Below, in pieces: positions 48,711 through 60,110 of a stretch of DNA of 64,000 nt. The stretch's first letter is position 1; each line of letters begins with the position of its first letter. Made by a program: the position numbers and the translations under genes. The notes under the pieces were generated by a model that saw only the letters and a program-made list of their open reading frames with translations, made no database searches and was not told where the DNA came from. Origin of the DNA: Nymphaea colorata (lineage: Eukaryota; Streptophyta; Magnoliopsida; Nymphaeales; Nymphaeaceae); the NCBI RefSeq assembly GCF_008831285.2, contig NC_045138.2, positions 16,091,934 to 16,155,933 on the forward strand, written 5' to 3'.

Positions 48711-49126
48711 CAAATGAGGTGACACGAGGTACCTAATTGACAGTGTTGTCGCTATGTCAAACACGGACGCAACTCTGTGCGTTATTGGCGAGGGAAATGA
48801 GGGAGTTTTTAGGTCTCATGCAATTAGATTTGTGAATAGTAGCACTTGAGAGTTGGACGGCCTAGTTAGGTCAAATAAAAGTGAATCTCATTAAAGTTTA
48901 ATTACACACACACACAAATATATAACTAATTAATTGAAAATGTTTTTCTCCCCTTATATGTTGATGAAACTTTAATTTATCTACCAGAAGAAATTATCAC
49001 AAATTTTGATGCGGCGATTGCATTAGACATTACCTTCTCTAACACAAACACACCATTCTAAACCTGTTATTATACATATATCAAGCGGAGAGGCCCGTTC
49101 ATATGATCATAAAACAAACTTAATAC

Positions 49127-49764
49127 ATAAAACCACGTTCAACTTTGCTTTTGCTAAAAACGTACTTAAAATCTAAATGTTTAAGTTCATTATAAAACTA
49201 TAATATATGTATACATATATTATAGTTTTAGAATGAAATGCGCCCATATTTTTGCGCACACAGATTATAGCTTCTATATACAAATTAGATTTGAATTTTG
49301 AGGTGATCTTATTCTTTGGGTAATATCTTGCCACGATGCCTACAAGGGCTCGTCCACCAGCTCTGTTTGTGATATAAATGTTGAAGTTGATGACGAATTT
49401 GAAATCGAGGTCTAGGGTGTTGGAAAGGAAGACAGCTAACTTTTGCTTACTATGTTAATAAAAAATTATCTTTAAGTTCTTATCTGACGACTTTGAGGAA
49501 AAATTATAGTTTCCATTAAGAAATTTATAAAATAAATTCCCTTTTTAGAAATAAATAAAAAACGAAATATTTTGCTTTCCAGCGTGTAAGTTTTGGCTTT
49601 TTCATACAAAAAAACTATTGAGATTTTATTTAAACATCAGGCTTTTCATGGAAACTGCCAGCTAAAGGCTTGATATGCGTGTTTGATTCTAAAAATAAAT
49701 TATGTTCAATCCTCTGATTTGTATTAAACATGAAACAATATATCTTCGACATGTGTTTCTAATT
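49127..49764 (+). repeat. Dispersed duplication, copy B
   Basis: This is the partner of 33742-34352, directly abutting the right end of the large inverted repeat. It lacks the tRNA gene that follows copy A. The left part carries an imperfect palindrome TATAATATATGTATACATATATTATA-type, in two short halves at 49198-49226, where copy A has a TA microsatellite. Confidence 0.85.
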
Positions 49765-49877
49765 CCAAGACCCTAGACAAGAAAACTGGGAAAGAATCAC
49801 TCTCAGGGGAAAAACTAAAGACACACTAATCATCATATAAGAAGACAGATACAAAAAGCGAAAAAGAAAGCCATTAC

Positions 49878-50290
49878 ATTGTCTACATGTTATAGAGCAA
49901 GAGGAAAAATCTGCTGAAGAACAGAGTTTCTATATCATGTAGGCCATGATGTGATTCAATTATTCATCGGCCCTTCAATGATTAACGCTAAGTTTTTTAG
50001 ACTTTCATAGCATCTTTAGCCAGTGATGCACTTGAGAAGTAGAATCCCATGAGGGCAATAACCAAATCAAATAACTACAGCTCCCAAAACAAAACCAACA
50101 AAAGCAAATGAATGCATAACCCAGGCGTCTTCCTGTGTAAAACGCACAATCAACAATGAGAACTCCATACGATATTATGGCATACTAATCTAAAAAGCAC
50201 AAAATGTATTCAATAATCAGAAACACTTAATTTGGCATTAAAAAATTTTGTAGCTTTGTTGCCAAGACTTGGCAATCCAACCATGAAAAA
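49878..50290 (+). repeat. Dispersed direct repeat, copy B
   Basis: This is the partner of 46817-47330. A ~45-bp segment present in copy A around 47160-47227 is missing here, so CACAAAATG joins directly to TATTCAATAATCAG. No coding function is seen. Confidence 0.8.
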
Positions 50291-51330
50291 ATAAAATTTT
50301 AATGCAATATTAATGAAATGCATTATGCCTAAAAAGGCTTCAATTTTTATAGTTCGTGATTTAGAACATGCTACTATATGAATCTTAAACCCGCGTCTTT
50401 GGACAACTGTAGTAAGTTGGTTAATCTGAAAAAGTTTTTTACTATATGAATTACAACCAAAATGTTGTGAGTCTGCACATGGTGCTTGAAGTTTGGACTT
50501 GCTAGGCAAAGGAAAGAAAAAGAAAAAAAAAGGAGAAAATCATGATGGCCAGTCTCCCTTCATATAATAAAATGGTTTCCTTATCGGTTCTCAAACTTAA
50601 TGTCTTCACAAAACCTGAATAATGGATGGTAGATGCAACATTCTCTTGCTAAGAAAAGATGAGGCATTTAATGAAGGTGGTGTTTGATTGCTTTTACAAC
50701 ATTCTCTTAGAAAAATTATTTCATTTTCAATTGAAAACCCCTGAATTTTGACATAAAACTCGCAAAATACTGTACGTTGGTAATGTTAAACACGAAGGGG
50801 ACATTAGAACCATGATCATCGAATGGGCATGGTAGGGTCCAAAACCGGGATTTGGTAACAGGAATACTATGTTCATTGGAACCCAGTGTTTTATGAATTT
50901 GTGGAAGTTTTCAAGAAATTCAACACTACTCATTGGGTAATTAAAGGTTGTTTAGCATTAGAAACAATATATACTTGTTCCATGAATTTACCACAAAATT
51001 TAGAGAAATTAATATCTTGTTCCTAATGTAATGACATCTTGAACATGTGTTCTTGTAGGAACATTTATTTTGATGTCGTTGAGAGACCTCACAACTGCCC
51101 ATTACAAGAAGTACAAGACTACAAGGGAGAAAAATTCTATTTTACGGTTAAACTGATATAGTAGGTTTCCATGCACATCTGATAGTCTCGGTTTTCTGTA
51201 TCGGTTAATCTGGAGTGGCCGATACGTATGTCCGGGGACCCGAGAACGAATTGAGAAAAGTGGCACCAACAGTGTAACGCTGAACAGTGGAGAAATAAAC
51301 AGACGACGAAACAATGGAACATGTTTCCCC
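50291..51330. other. Intergenic, no gene recognised
   Basis: AT-rich sequence with short ORFs only. Nothing supported by family features was found on either strand. Confidence 0.5.
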
Positions 51331-51782
51331 ATGTCCCCCAAATGTATGTCAACGACTCGGATTCGGATTCGGATCGGATACAATTTCAATCATATCCGTT
51401 TTTTCAGATATTCATATATTCGGATTCAGATTCGAATTCGAATTCGGACAAAGCAAAGTCATATCCGAATCCGAAATCTGATTTCACAATCGAAATCCGA
51501 TCCGAATCCAATTTTTATATTTATATCCGAATCCAAATTTTGAACCGAATTTTACCGTTTTTCAAGTATTAGATAGAGGATATTTGTCTAAAACTGAATC
51601 TGATCCAAATCCGTATTCGTATCCGATCCGATATTCATGTATATCTGAATCCGAATCCGAATCCGATCTGATGTCATGTATTAAATCCGAATCTGATCCG
51701 ATTTCTTAATTGAATATTAAATTTTTATTCATATCCGTTTTTTCGGATCGAATCGGTCGGATCGGATATATTGACATCCTAC
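51331..51782. mobile_element. Satellite-expanded hAT-like MITE relative
   Basis: The ends ATGTCAACGACTCGG (left) and TATTGACATCCTA (right) resemble the MITE ends in the large inverted repeat. The body is dominated by many copies of CGGATTC, GAATCCGA and ATATCCG on both strands, producing a fold-back-prone segment. No coding sequence is present. The relation to the other MITE copies is inferred from shared end text and the TTTTTTCGGAT-type subterminal motif. Confidence 0.6.
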
Positions 51783-53702
51783 GGAAATTCAAGATCCTAA
51801 AACTGATAGCCACGTAGAGATCAAGCCGGAATTATCATACTGCCATGTGGCAGCAGCCCGCAGTACTTGATTTCCAAGTGAACGCCTGAATATATTTCTC
51901 ATTTCATTAGCACCATTATCGCGGATGAAGTTAAAAGCATGGGAGGACAGAAAGAACAGACGGGGGAAGAGGGAAGGAAAAGTTGAAAAGTGAGAGCGAT
52001 AAAAAAGAAAGCGAAGGGAGACGACAGTTTGAAGTTTGAACGCTCGCTTTGCCGCTCCTTTCTCCCGGGAAGAATGGAAGAAGACGAGCGGGAGAAGATC
52101 GGCCTTCTTCTATCTGCATTTCGTTCTGCGCAAGTGGAGGATGTGTAAATTTTCGTGGCCGAACGGAGACATTCCTGGTTCCATCGGATCCGTGGGCGCA
52201 GGTACGTCCTATCCTGGTCACCGTTTGGATGTTTGCGGCGAGATCACGATCTCGTGATCCTTTCGTTTCTTTTTCTCGTCGTGTTTTTTGCACCGTTCCG
52301 TGATCTACGTGCGTTTTTTTTTTCCTCTCGGTTGCTTCTTCGCGTACTCTTGATCTCTTTCTGAGTCGCCCTCGCGTTTCGGGGTAAGAGGCGGAGTCTT
52401 GCTTGTGTTGTTGCTTTCTTCCGCATCTTCTTGGGATTGTGTTGTGATTTTTTTTTTCTTCTACTTTCCTGTTTTTGATCGAACGACGGATTTATCTCGT
52501 TCTTCTTGATTTATTGCTCCTTTAATTTGTCTTTTGCTACAATAAGGAAAATCTTATTCTTGATTAACTCTCTCTCTCTCTTCATTTCAGCAATGCGACG
52601 ATCCTTTTTCTTTTTATTTCGATTTTAAAAGCAGTTCATCTCTCTTGGATTTCTTGAAAGGAGGAGAAATCTCGTCGTAAATTTTCTTCTTCCTTCTTCG
52701 TTACTTTGTTCCGCTGGTTGCTCGAACAACGGCGCACCATCGTTTTTCTTGCATTTATTTCCCTTGTTTTTGCATTTCTTTCGGATCCGAGGGCGCAGGT
52801 ACGGCCTATCCTGGTCACCGTTTGGATGTTTGCGGCGAGATCGCGATCTCGTGATCCTTTCGTTTCTTTTTCTCGTCGTTTTTTTTGCACCGTTCCGTGA
52901 TCTACGTGCGTTTTTTTTTCCCTCTCGGTTGCTTCTTCGCGTACTCTTGATCTCTTTCTGAGTCGCCCTCGCGTTTCGGGGTAAGAGGCGGCGGAGTCTT
53001 GCTTGTGTTGTTGCTTCTTCTTGCTTCTTGCTTGAATTCTTCCGCATCTTCTTGGGATTGTGTTGTGATTTTTTTTTTCTTCTTCTTTCCTGTTTTTGAT
53101 CGAACGACGGATTTATCTCGTTCTTCTTGATTTATTGCTCCTTTAATTTGTCTTTTGCTACGATAAGGAAAATCTTATTCTTGATTAACTCTCTCTCTCT
53201 CTCTCTTCATTTCAGCAATGCGACGATCCTTTTTCTTTTTATTTCGATTTTAAAAGCAGTTCATCTCTCTTGGATTTCTTGAAAGGAGGAGAAATCTCGT
53301 CGTAAATTTTCTTCTTCCTTCTTCGTTACTTTGTTCCGCTGGTTGCTCGAACAACGGCGCACCATCGTTTTTCTTGCATTTATTTCCCTTGTTTTTGCAT
53401 TTCTTTCTCCCTGCCTGCGAGCTAAAACCTTTATTTTAGGTCGATTTACTCCTTCTTTTATGGCATTTTCTCGTCGTTTTGCTCTTCTTTTTCGTTTTTT
53501 ATAGCTCTCTCTCCCTCACTCTCGGCGTCAAGCGTCAGACACTCCCGTTCGCATATTCGGAGGGCGACGAAAGGATTTATCTGCGTTCTGTATTTTCGCC
53601 GCTTATCTCAGAGAAATTTGCGCTTGCTGTAAGCAGAAGCCTAATGCTTTCCTTTTCTGCCTTTTCCTGGATATTATTCGCCAACCACCAAACTTGCGTC
53701 TG

Positions 53703-53766
<64 letters not shown>

Positions 53767-54792
53767 TCTTTTTGCGTCGCCATCAGCATTTGGTGGATGT
53801 TATTCCTCCTCTATTAGGTTACGATACGTGTATCTCTTTATTTTACCATTTTTAATTTTCATTCTTGATCAACGTCATGAAATCCGCCTCATCTTCTGTT
53901 GAATAATTATGATGCGTGAGATTGTCTGGACAATGTACTTCTAGACGCTTTTCAGACAACAAGTGTCAGACGAAAGTACAGCAGGAACCTTAATGGCTTG
54001 TGAAATTTGTGAATAGATGGCGTTTGTATTATCATTGTCTTTGTGTAAGTTTAACGGGGAAGGAGAGAAAGTTAGAGACTCGGAGGCTTCCTATACTTAT
54101 TTCCACAAAGTGCATGCTTCGTTTTTCACTTTCAGTTCTTATAGAGGAAATGAAGATAGTAGTTTTCGTGGTTTAGAGGTTGCCCATCGTTTCCCTTTTT
54201 GGTTTTGTGCTTGCAAGTTTCGCGGGTTGGGTCTTTCTCCTGTTTTCTTTCCCTATTGGTTTTCACCAGCTTAAGAATGTCACCTTGGTTTATTCTTCTG
54301 TTTGGTGTTCCTGTTCTCGCCTTTTCCTTCTTTTGATCTTGTTCTTTGACGATTATTGTCTTCCTTTTTTTTCCCCATTCCTTCCTTCTTACAAGGACGG
54401 TCTTGTAGCTTCTCATTTTGAATTCCTTTTTTTCCTCTTAAAGTTCTCTAGCTTTCAGGTTGTGTCTGACTAGTGAAACATTTTTGTATTTGTCTAGTGA
54501 ATGTGAATATGCTGTTCACTAATATGAGGACATTTGAAATAGTGCATCCATGATTCTTGAATCTGACTGGCTGTGATTGATTTTTTACCAACACCACTCT
54601 TGATTTTTGTTTTGGTTCTGTATCTTTTTCTCTTTCTGCATTCTTGAGAGCAGATAGTTACTTTGTTCGGTGGCATACTTAGACATTACATTTTTTTTCC
54701 CTCAATTTAAGTTTAAACTGTCCTCATGGTTCTCATTTGGCAGGGTTCAACTGTTCGAAGTTTGCAGGACTTCCTATTTCTTGAAGAAGAAA
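51783..54792 (+). promoter_or_regulatory. Presumed promoter, leader exons and leader introns of the NEK locus
   Basis: The region contains a GC-richer start (52030-52200), splice-donor-like GCAGGTACG at the end of each duplicated block, and a (TC)n(TA)n microsatellite at 53708-53761. A clear acceptor TTTGGCAG at 54743 lies before the exon that holds the NEK start codon. These features fit a 5' untranslated region with introns. No TATA box or transcription start can be fixed from sequence. An upstream ORF content of T-rich leader is not meaningful. Confidence 0.4.
52186..53406 (+). repeat. ~0.6-kb tandem duplication in the NEK leader region
   Basis: Copy 1 (about 52186-52782) and copy 2 (about 52783-53406) are nearly identical and head to tail. 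Both begin with GGATCCG(T/A)GGGCGCAGGTACG, a leader-exon end followed by a splice-donor-like GGTACG. Both contain CACCGTTTGGATGTTTGCGG, a CT run before CATTTCAGCAATGCGACGAT, and AACAACGGCGCACCATCG. Indels near the CT run and near 53015 (a GCTTCTTCTTGCTTC insertion) account for the length difference. The high identity points to a recent event. Confidence 0.9.
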
Positions 54793-54935
54793 ATGGATCA
54801 GTATGAGGTGTTGGAGCAGATTGGTAAAGGTGCCTTCGGTTCTGCTCTTCTTGTGAGGCATAAGCAAGAAAAAACGAAGTAAGAACTTGAAATTACCTAT
54901 GTTAATATTTTTATTTCTTCTTCCCCATCCTTGAT

Positions 54936-55095
54936 TTAGAGACTGTTAAAAGTTCTCTTAATTTTCTTCTGTTTCTTAATTTCTATAGGTATGTATTGAA
55001 GAAATCCGTCTTGATTTAGAGAGTGTTAAAAGTTCTCTTAATTTTCTTCTGTTTCTTAATTTCTATAGGTATGTATTGAAGAAAATCCGTCTTGC
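54936..55095 (+). repeat. 80-bp tandem duplication across an intron/exon junction of the NEK locus
   Basis: Two units, about 54936-55015 and 55016-55095, repeat the polypyrimidine tract, the CTATAG acceptor and the first ~20 bases of exon 2. The left copy has AAGAAATCC where the right has AAGAAAATCC, a one-base difference that would shift the frame if its acceptor were used. Confidence 0.88.
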
Positions 55096-58000
55096 TCGTC
55101 AGACAGATCGCTGCCGGAGATCTGCACATCAAGAAGTGGGTGCTTGTTTTAACAAGACTATTCTATGGATCATTTGTGTCTGGAAAGTTGATCTTTCACT
55201 TGGTGTTGCATGGGATTGTGTTGGAAGTAGAAAAATTAAGAAAAAAGAACAACATCTTTGCTATCAGCCACTATTTGTAGATCATTGAACTTGACTTGGA
55301 TATCCTCATGAAATAGTTGATATAATTTTTTGGTGTTGATGCCTTGAATTTTGTCCTGTTGCCCATGGAAATTTGCAGGGGTTATTCAATACAGAAGATG
55401 TGTTTGTTTCCTTTCTGGTTTTCACTGAAAATTTGGGATATTAGGGTCTTGCACTCTGCACTTTGCATTGTTAGTACTTGGGTTTTGAATGATTTCTATA
55501 GCAGAATCTGGCTAGCCATTATATGAAACCAACAAGAATCTTCCATTTCTATTGCCCAATAATCTTAAGGCTGGAAATTATAGAAAAGAGGTGTCTGTTT
55601 GCACAAACATTGGTGTGATTAACCTGTCGTGATGGATTGCTCATGTTGAGATGTCAGACTTTTTTATGTTGTTAACTTCCATATATTGGTCCAATGGTCT
55701 AGAAATTTTCTTCACCAGCCTATGATCTAAGAACTTTTAATGAAATAGCAGCTTTGTTCTTAAGCATTTAGGGCATTGCCTCACCCATAAGGTATCAGAA
55801 TCCAGCAGCAAAATAAACTGGACTTTTGTATGTTTTTTTTTTTGTAAGGAATAGCAGTTTATTCTCCATGGTTGGTCTTTGTAGATGGAGCTTATTTCAA
55901 GAGTCTGGAATGAGGAATCCATATATTGTGGAATATAAAGATTCTTGGGTAGAGAAGGTCAGTATTAATTCAGAATCTATTATTCATTTGCTCTGTTTTA
56001 TTTAATTTTTGCTCCTATATTAAGAATCAAGACCTAATTTCCAAAAAAATGCACATGTGATAGTTTATTACTGTAGCTCGTTCTGTACTTTTGTAATAGG
56101 AATTTTCTTTGCTAGAAGCTGTCTCAACTAGCATAAGAGCTAACTTTATGAACTTTTATGCTGCTCAAATGTGACATAATTCATTGATAGTCATGACATA
56201 TCTTCATTATTAGCTTGGCAATGTTGGAAAAGAGTAGTTCTGCATACTGCCATGAAAGGTTAGAAAGTAATATTTCTGCACACATGGAGTCAAGATTTAG
56301 AAAATAATAGTTGTGCTGCGAATTGACAATAATAATGGGGGAGAAAATGCCAAGTTGTCATGCTACCTCATCCTTTTCTGCTTGTTTTATATCTGAATGT
56401 AAGAAATGAATTTCCTTGCCATCTTAAACATTTTCTTCTTTCAGTGATCAAACAAAGGTGGCTGAACGAAACATTTTCATCCTGCCTTTTTGAGCTTTTA
56501 TTTGACTTGAAATAACCAATACTATCTACATGCATGGTGAAAATTTTAAACCAGATACTGGTGACTGAGTTCAATTGATGCCTTGGTGCTTCCTTCTTCT
56601 TCATGGTTGATATGCATGCATCATCATAGGATATTGTGAGGATGGAGACATGTATGTTATTTCTTGCTGCCATATGTGTTCCTATTTCCGCTGAGACTGG
56701 GGTTTTTGATGGCTTTTGTCTTTTGTTTAATCTGCTTCTTTTACTTATGTAGGGCACAGGCCATTAAGAAAGCAAATGGAGTTCCTTTTCCAGAAGAGGT
56801 ATGTCTCATATCAACTATGACATTCATATGGTGTAGTTCATTCAAATTTAGTATGCACATGATACATTGATGTTTGATCATAAACAGAGACTTTGCAAAT
56901 GGCTCACTCAACTGCTTATGGCATTGGACTACTTGCACTCTAATCACATACTTCATCGTGATGTGAAGGTACTGAATTTTCCTGGCCATCTTCTGAACTT
57001 TCCCTTAACACTGTAGTGATTGTTTTTTTATACATTAGTGATCTGAAGTTATTATAGTGTTGTATAATAGCTTCAGTGCTCAAATATATTTTTAAGAAAG
57101 GATCGAGACATTCGGCTAGGTATTCCTTCTAATCATTGACAAATACTGTTAGTCTAGTCATTGCAGAGACATGGGTGTAAATGCTTGGATTCATCTGTCA
57201 CATGATTTTTTTGTGTAGGTGATTTTGGGCTTGCTAAAATATTGACTTCTGATGGCCTCGCCAATTCCGTAAGTGTCCTCATCTGGATAAAATTTCTCAG
57301 TTATGCTCTTGATCTGCAGTGACAGTGGAAAGTTCATTTTTGCCAAAACCCTCTGTCTGCCATCATCAGTGGTTCGTCCAATTCTCATGTAATGCACTAC
57401 TTTTTCAAAGCACCCCAAGGATTCAACTTTTTGAAGTGTAATAAAAGTCAAAAAGTGTTTCTCTTTTTTTTTCTTTTTTTTTTCTAGTACCAATCTCATT
57501 TGGTTGTATCGAAGAATTATGTGTTTCCTCCTTGATGCTTGTCTGATATTTGCTTTCTTCCTTTATATTTATACTTATTCTCTTAGGTTGTTGGGACTCC
57601 CAGCTATATGTGCCCAGAGCTTCTTGCTGATATTCCATATGGCACCAAGTCCGATATTGGTCGCTGGGTATGTTTTGACGTGTTAATTGTCTGCATCATT
57701 GTCTTTACTTAATGTCTATGCCATTTACTGATACAAGCACCTGCCATTGAAAATGCTTCCAGGATGCTGCATATTTGAGATGACTGCTCACAAGCCTGCA
57801 TTTAAAGCATTTGTAAGTTTACATCATTTTAGTGCCTAAATTTGGATCATTATTCCTGAGTTATCTCTGACCTTGAAATAAATTTTCTGCAATGTTCATT
57901 GTCAGCTGAAGAAACATTTCTAGATAAACCTTTATGTCATGAACTAGTTTCTCGAATGCAGCCCAAAATTGTGCATGAAATTTCTTTAAGTTTGGAAATA

Positions 58001-58480
58001 CCATTTTATTTGCTCCACACCTTGTCCTATATTCATGCAAGGATTTGTACGTTGCTTCTCAATGGTGGTTTCTATACATTCTTAATGAGCTATCATGCCA
58101 TTTATGTGGAAACGTGTCCTAGGCAATGCTGAGGGCTGCTCCTGATGACTATAGCATCATCATCCTATTGATGTGAAAAATGACCATCTTACCCAAGGTT
58201 GTCATCTCTGGTGTCTCTAGATTCATTTCAGAGTATTTTGTGGCTGTAAGGATGACGGCTGTTTATTCTGCAATGAAACTACAATGCCTAAAGTTTCTAT
58301 CAGATATAAAGTAGATGAAGTGAATTTTTGCCGGAGAAGTTTGAAAAAGAAATACTATTTTATTTGCTCTACATATATTTTATCATTCTTCTCGTGACAT
58401 TGGCTGGCCTTGCTTGGGTTCATCAATCGTAGGGTTTGTTTCTACTGCTTTCTTATTTTTCTGCACCCATCTGTTATCCC

Positions 58481-58487
<7 letters not shown>

Positions 58488-58528
<41 letters not shown>

Positions 58529-58550
58529 TTATTTATTTATTTATTTATTA
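58488..58550. repeat. (CA)n(TA)n(TTTA)n compound microsatellite
   Basis: Three successive simple repeats lie in the intron before NEK exon 11. Confidence 0.9.
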
Positions 58551-59689
58551 TGTGGCATACTATTGCAGCTTTCCTGATGAACAATTTGAATTTCCGTGAT
58601 TGTCTGCAGGATATGCAATCATTGATCAATAAGATAAACAAGTCTATTGTTGCTCCTCTTCCAATCAAGTATTCTGGTGCATTGTAAGTTTTTTGCCTCT
58701 AACTTGGACTTGTGTTTTTGCTAAACTCCACAAGAATGTTACAGATGTGAAAGAGTGGAAGGTGCAATTTTGTTTCTTGAGATGCTTCATAAAAATAGGC
58801 ACGGTGGTGAAAATAAATCAGTGGAATACATGTATGAATATGAAGCACTGTTACAAATTGCGTGTTTTCGAAAAACAACATTACGTTAAGAAAGAGAAAT
58901 GTGGCAAAATTGTGAACATGTTTTTCGGAAAAAAATGTGAAAACAAGTTTGGCACATTTTTTTTCACCTTTTTTGGGGAATTCTTTACTCCTTTTCATTT
59001 TTAATGTTAATATCATCATGGATTAAATTTTAAATTTAAATTTAAATTAAAGTGTTCATAACCATTTTTATCATCAATATAGGTCCAAAACATTATTTTT
59101 ATTATTTTATCCAGTTATTGCTTATGCTTTATTATTAGTATCTATGTAATTTTAGGATTTTTATTTTTTCTTAAAGTTACCATGATTTTCTTGAGAAAAA
59201 AACTTTACCAGAAAATATTAAGATCATGACTATATATAGATATATATAGAACGTATGTATATCCATGTCACCAAATTTTTTGAGATTGGCATGCTAGTCC
59301 TCAGCATACTTGTGCCCAGATCCATGTTACATGGCTTCAGAATCATGCTAAAAATTAAAATGCTGTTTTTCAAGCGTTGGTTGTCTTATGGTGTCTATCT
59401 AAAGTTTCTGATTTACAGTAATTCTGTTGATTATCTCATAATTCCTAGACCTTTTCATCTCTTTCCTGTTCACATTCTTTTGTTTGGTTGGATATTGTTT
59501 CTCATTTCCGATCCTCTCCATATCTTGATAGGTAATTATCAACAGACTGGAAACTAAAATATTGCTATTTAACTAATTACGTTGTGGAAAATTTATGAAA
59601 TATAAATTGTGTAACTGAGTAATATCTTATTATAGATAAAATGTGGGCTAAATTGCAAAAAGCACTTGAATAATCACATTTAAGCAGTC

Positions 59690-60110
59690 CGGTTTTTATC
59701 CGTGCAAGGGGTACGACGGCAGGGGAAATCGCCGTGAACTTCATTCATGGCAGTCAGGATGCAACCCCACTGCAAAAAAGGGAAATTGCAAGGGAGGGCA
59801 GCGCCTCCTACCTTTTTAGGAAGGGGGAGGCCATCCAAGACCACCGGCGATGCCCCACCAGACCGTCCTAAGCAGCATTGGGGGTGGGGACGACCTACCC
59901 TCCACCACTCCGACGACACGTGGCGATGCATCGCCGGTGTGGGTAGGGGTGGCCGCAAAGCGCAGGGAAGCATCGGGCCCGACGTGAGCTGTCCATTGCC
60001 TTTGTTGTTGAAGTTTTTTTTTTTTCCTTTTAGGATTGCGTGTTGTGAAAATCGGACGCACCATAAGGAGCGTATCCCTGACGCTAAAAAAACTGGCATG
60101 AGGGGAGACA
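59690..60110. other. GC-rich insertion-like island in a NEK intron
   Basis: A ~420-bp GC-rich block with text such as CCACCGGCGATGCCCCACC and CGACGACACGTGGCGATGC sits in an otherwise strongly AT-rich 1.6-kb intron. Composition and sharp edges suggest an inserted element. No terminal repeats or protein family could be recognised on either strand; ORFs there (59747-60163 +, 59680-60129 -) look fortuitous. Confidence 0.45.

Larger units (their letters stand above)
44332..49072. repeat. Large nested inverted-repeat element (4.7 kb)
   Basis: The outer left arm (about 44332-45707) is the reverse complement of the outer right arm (about 47672-49072). Paired landmarks: CTTAGAATGGTGTGTTTGCA with TGCAAACACACCATTCTAA-like text at the ends; a GT run at 44484 with an AC run at 48905; GCTGGTGATACGTATATAAA at 45430 with TTATATACGTATCACCAGC at 47953; and AAAGCATCAACATTTTGG at 45678 with CCAAAATGTTGATGCTTT at 47683. 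Inside is a second, inner palindrome (45998-46740). The arms are not identical but clearly alignable along their length. No transposase is encoded. It could be a foldback or long-TIR (Mutator-like) non-autonomous element, or a chromosomal inverted duplication; the ends do not show a clear target duplication. Confidence 0.85.

Noticed and set aside
32511..49103. Shared 15-base string GAGAGGCCCGTTCAT at about 32511 and 49087 as another duplication
   Set aside because: Flanking bases do not match; one such match is expected by chance in a window this size.
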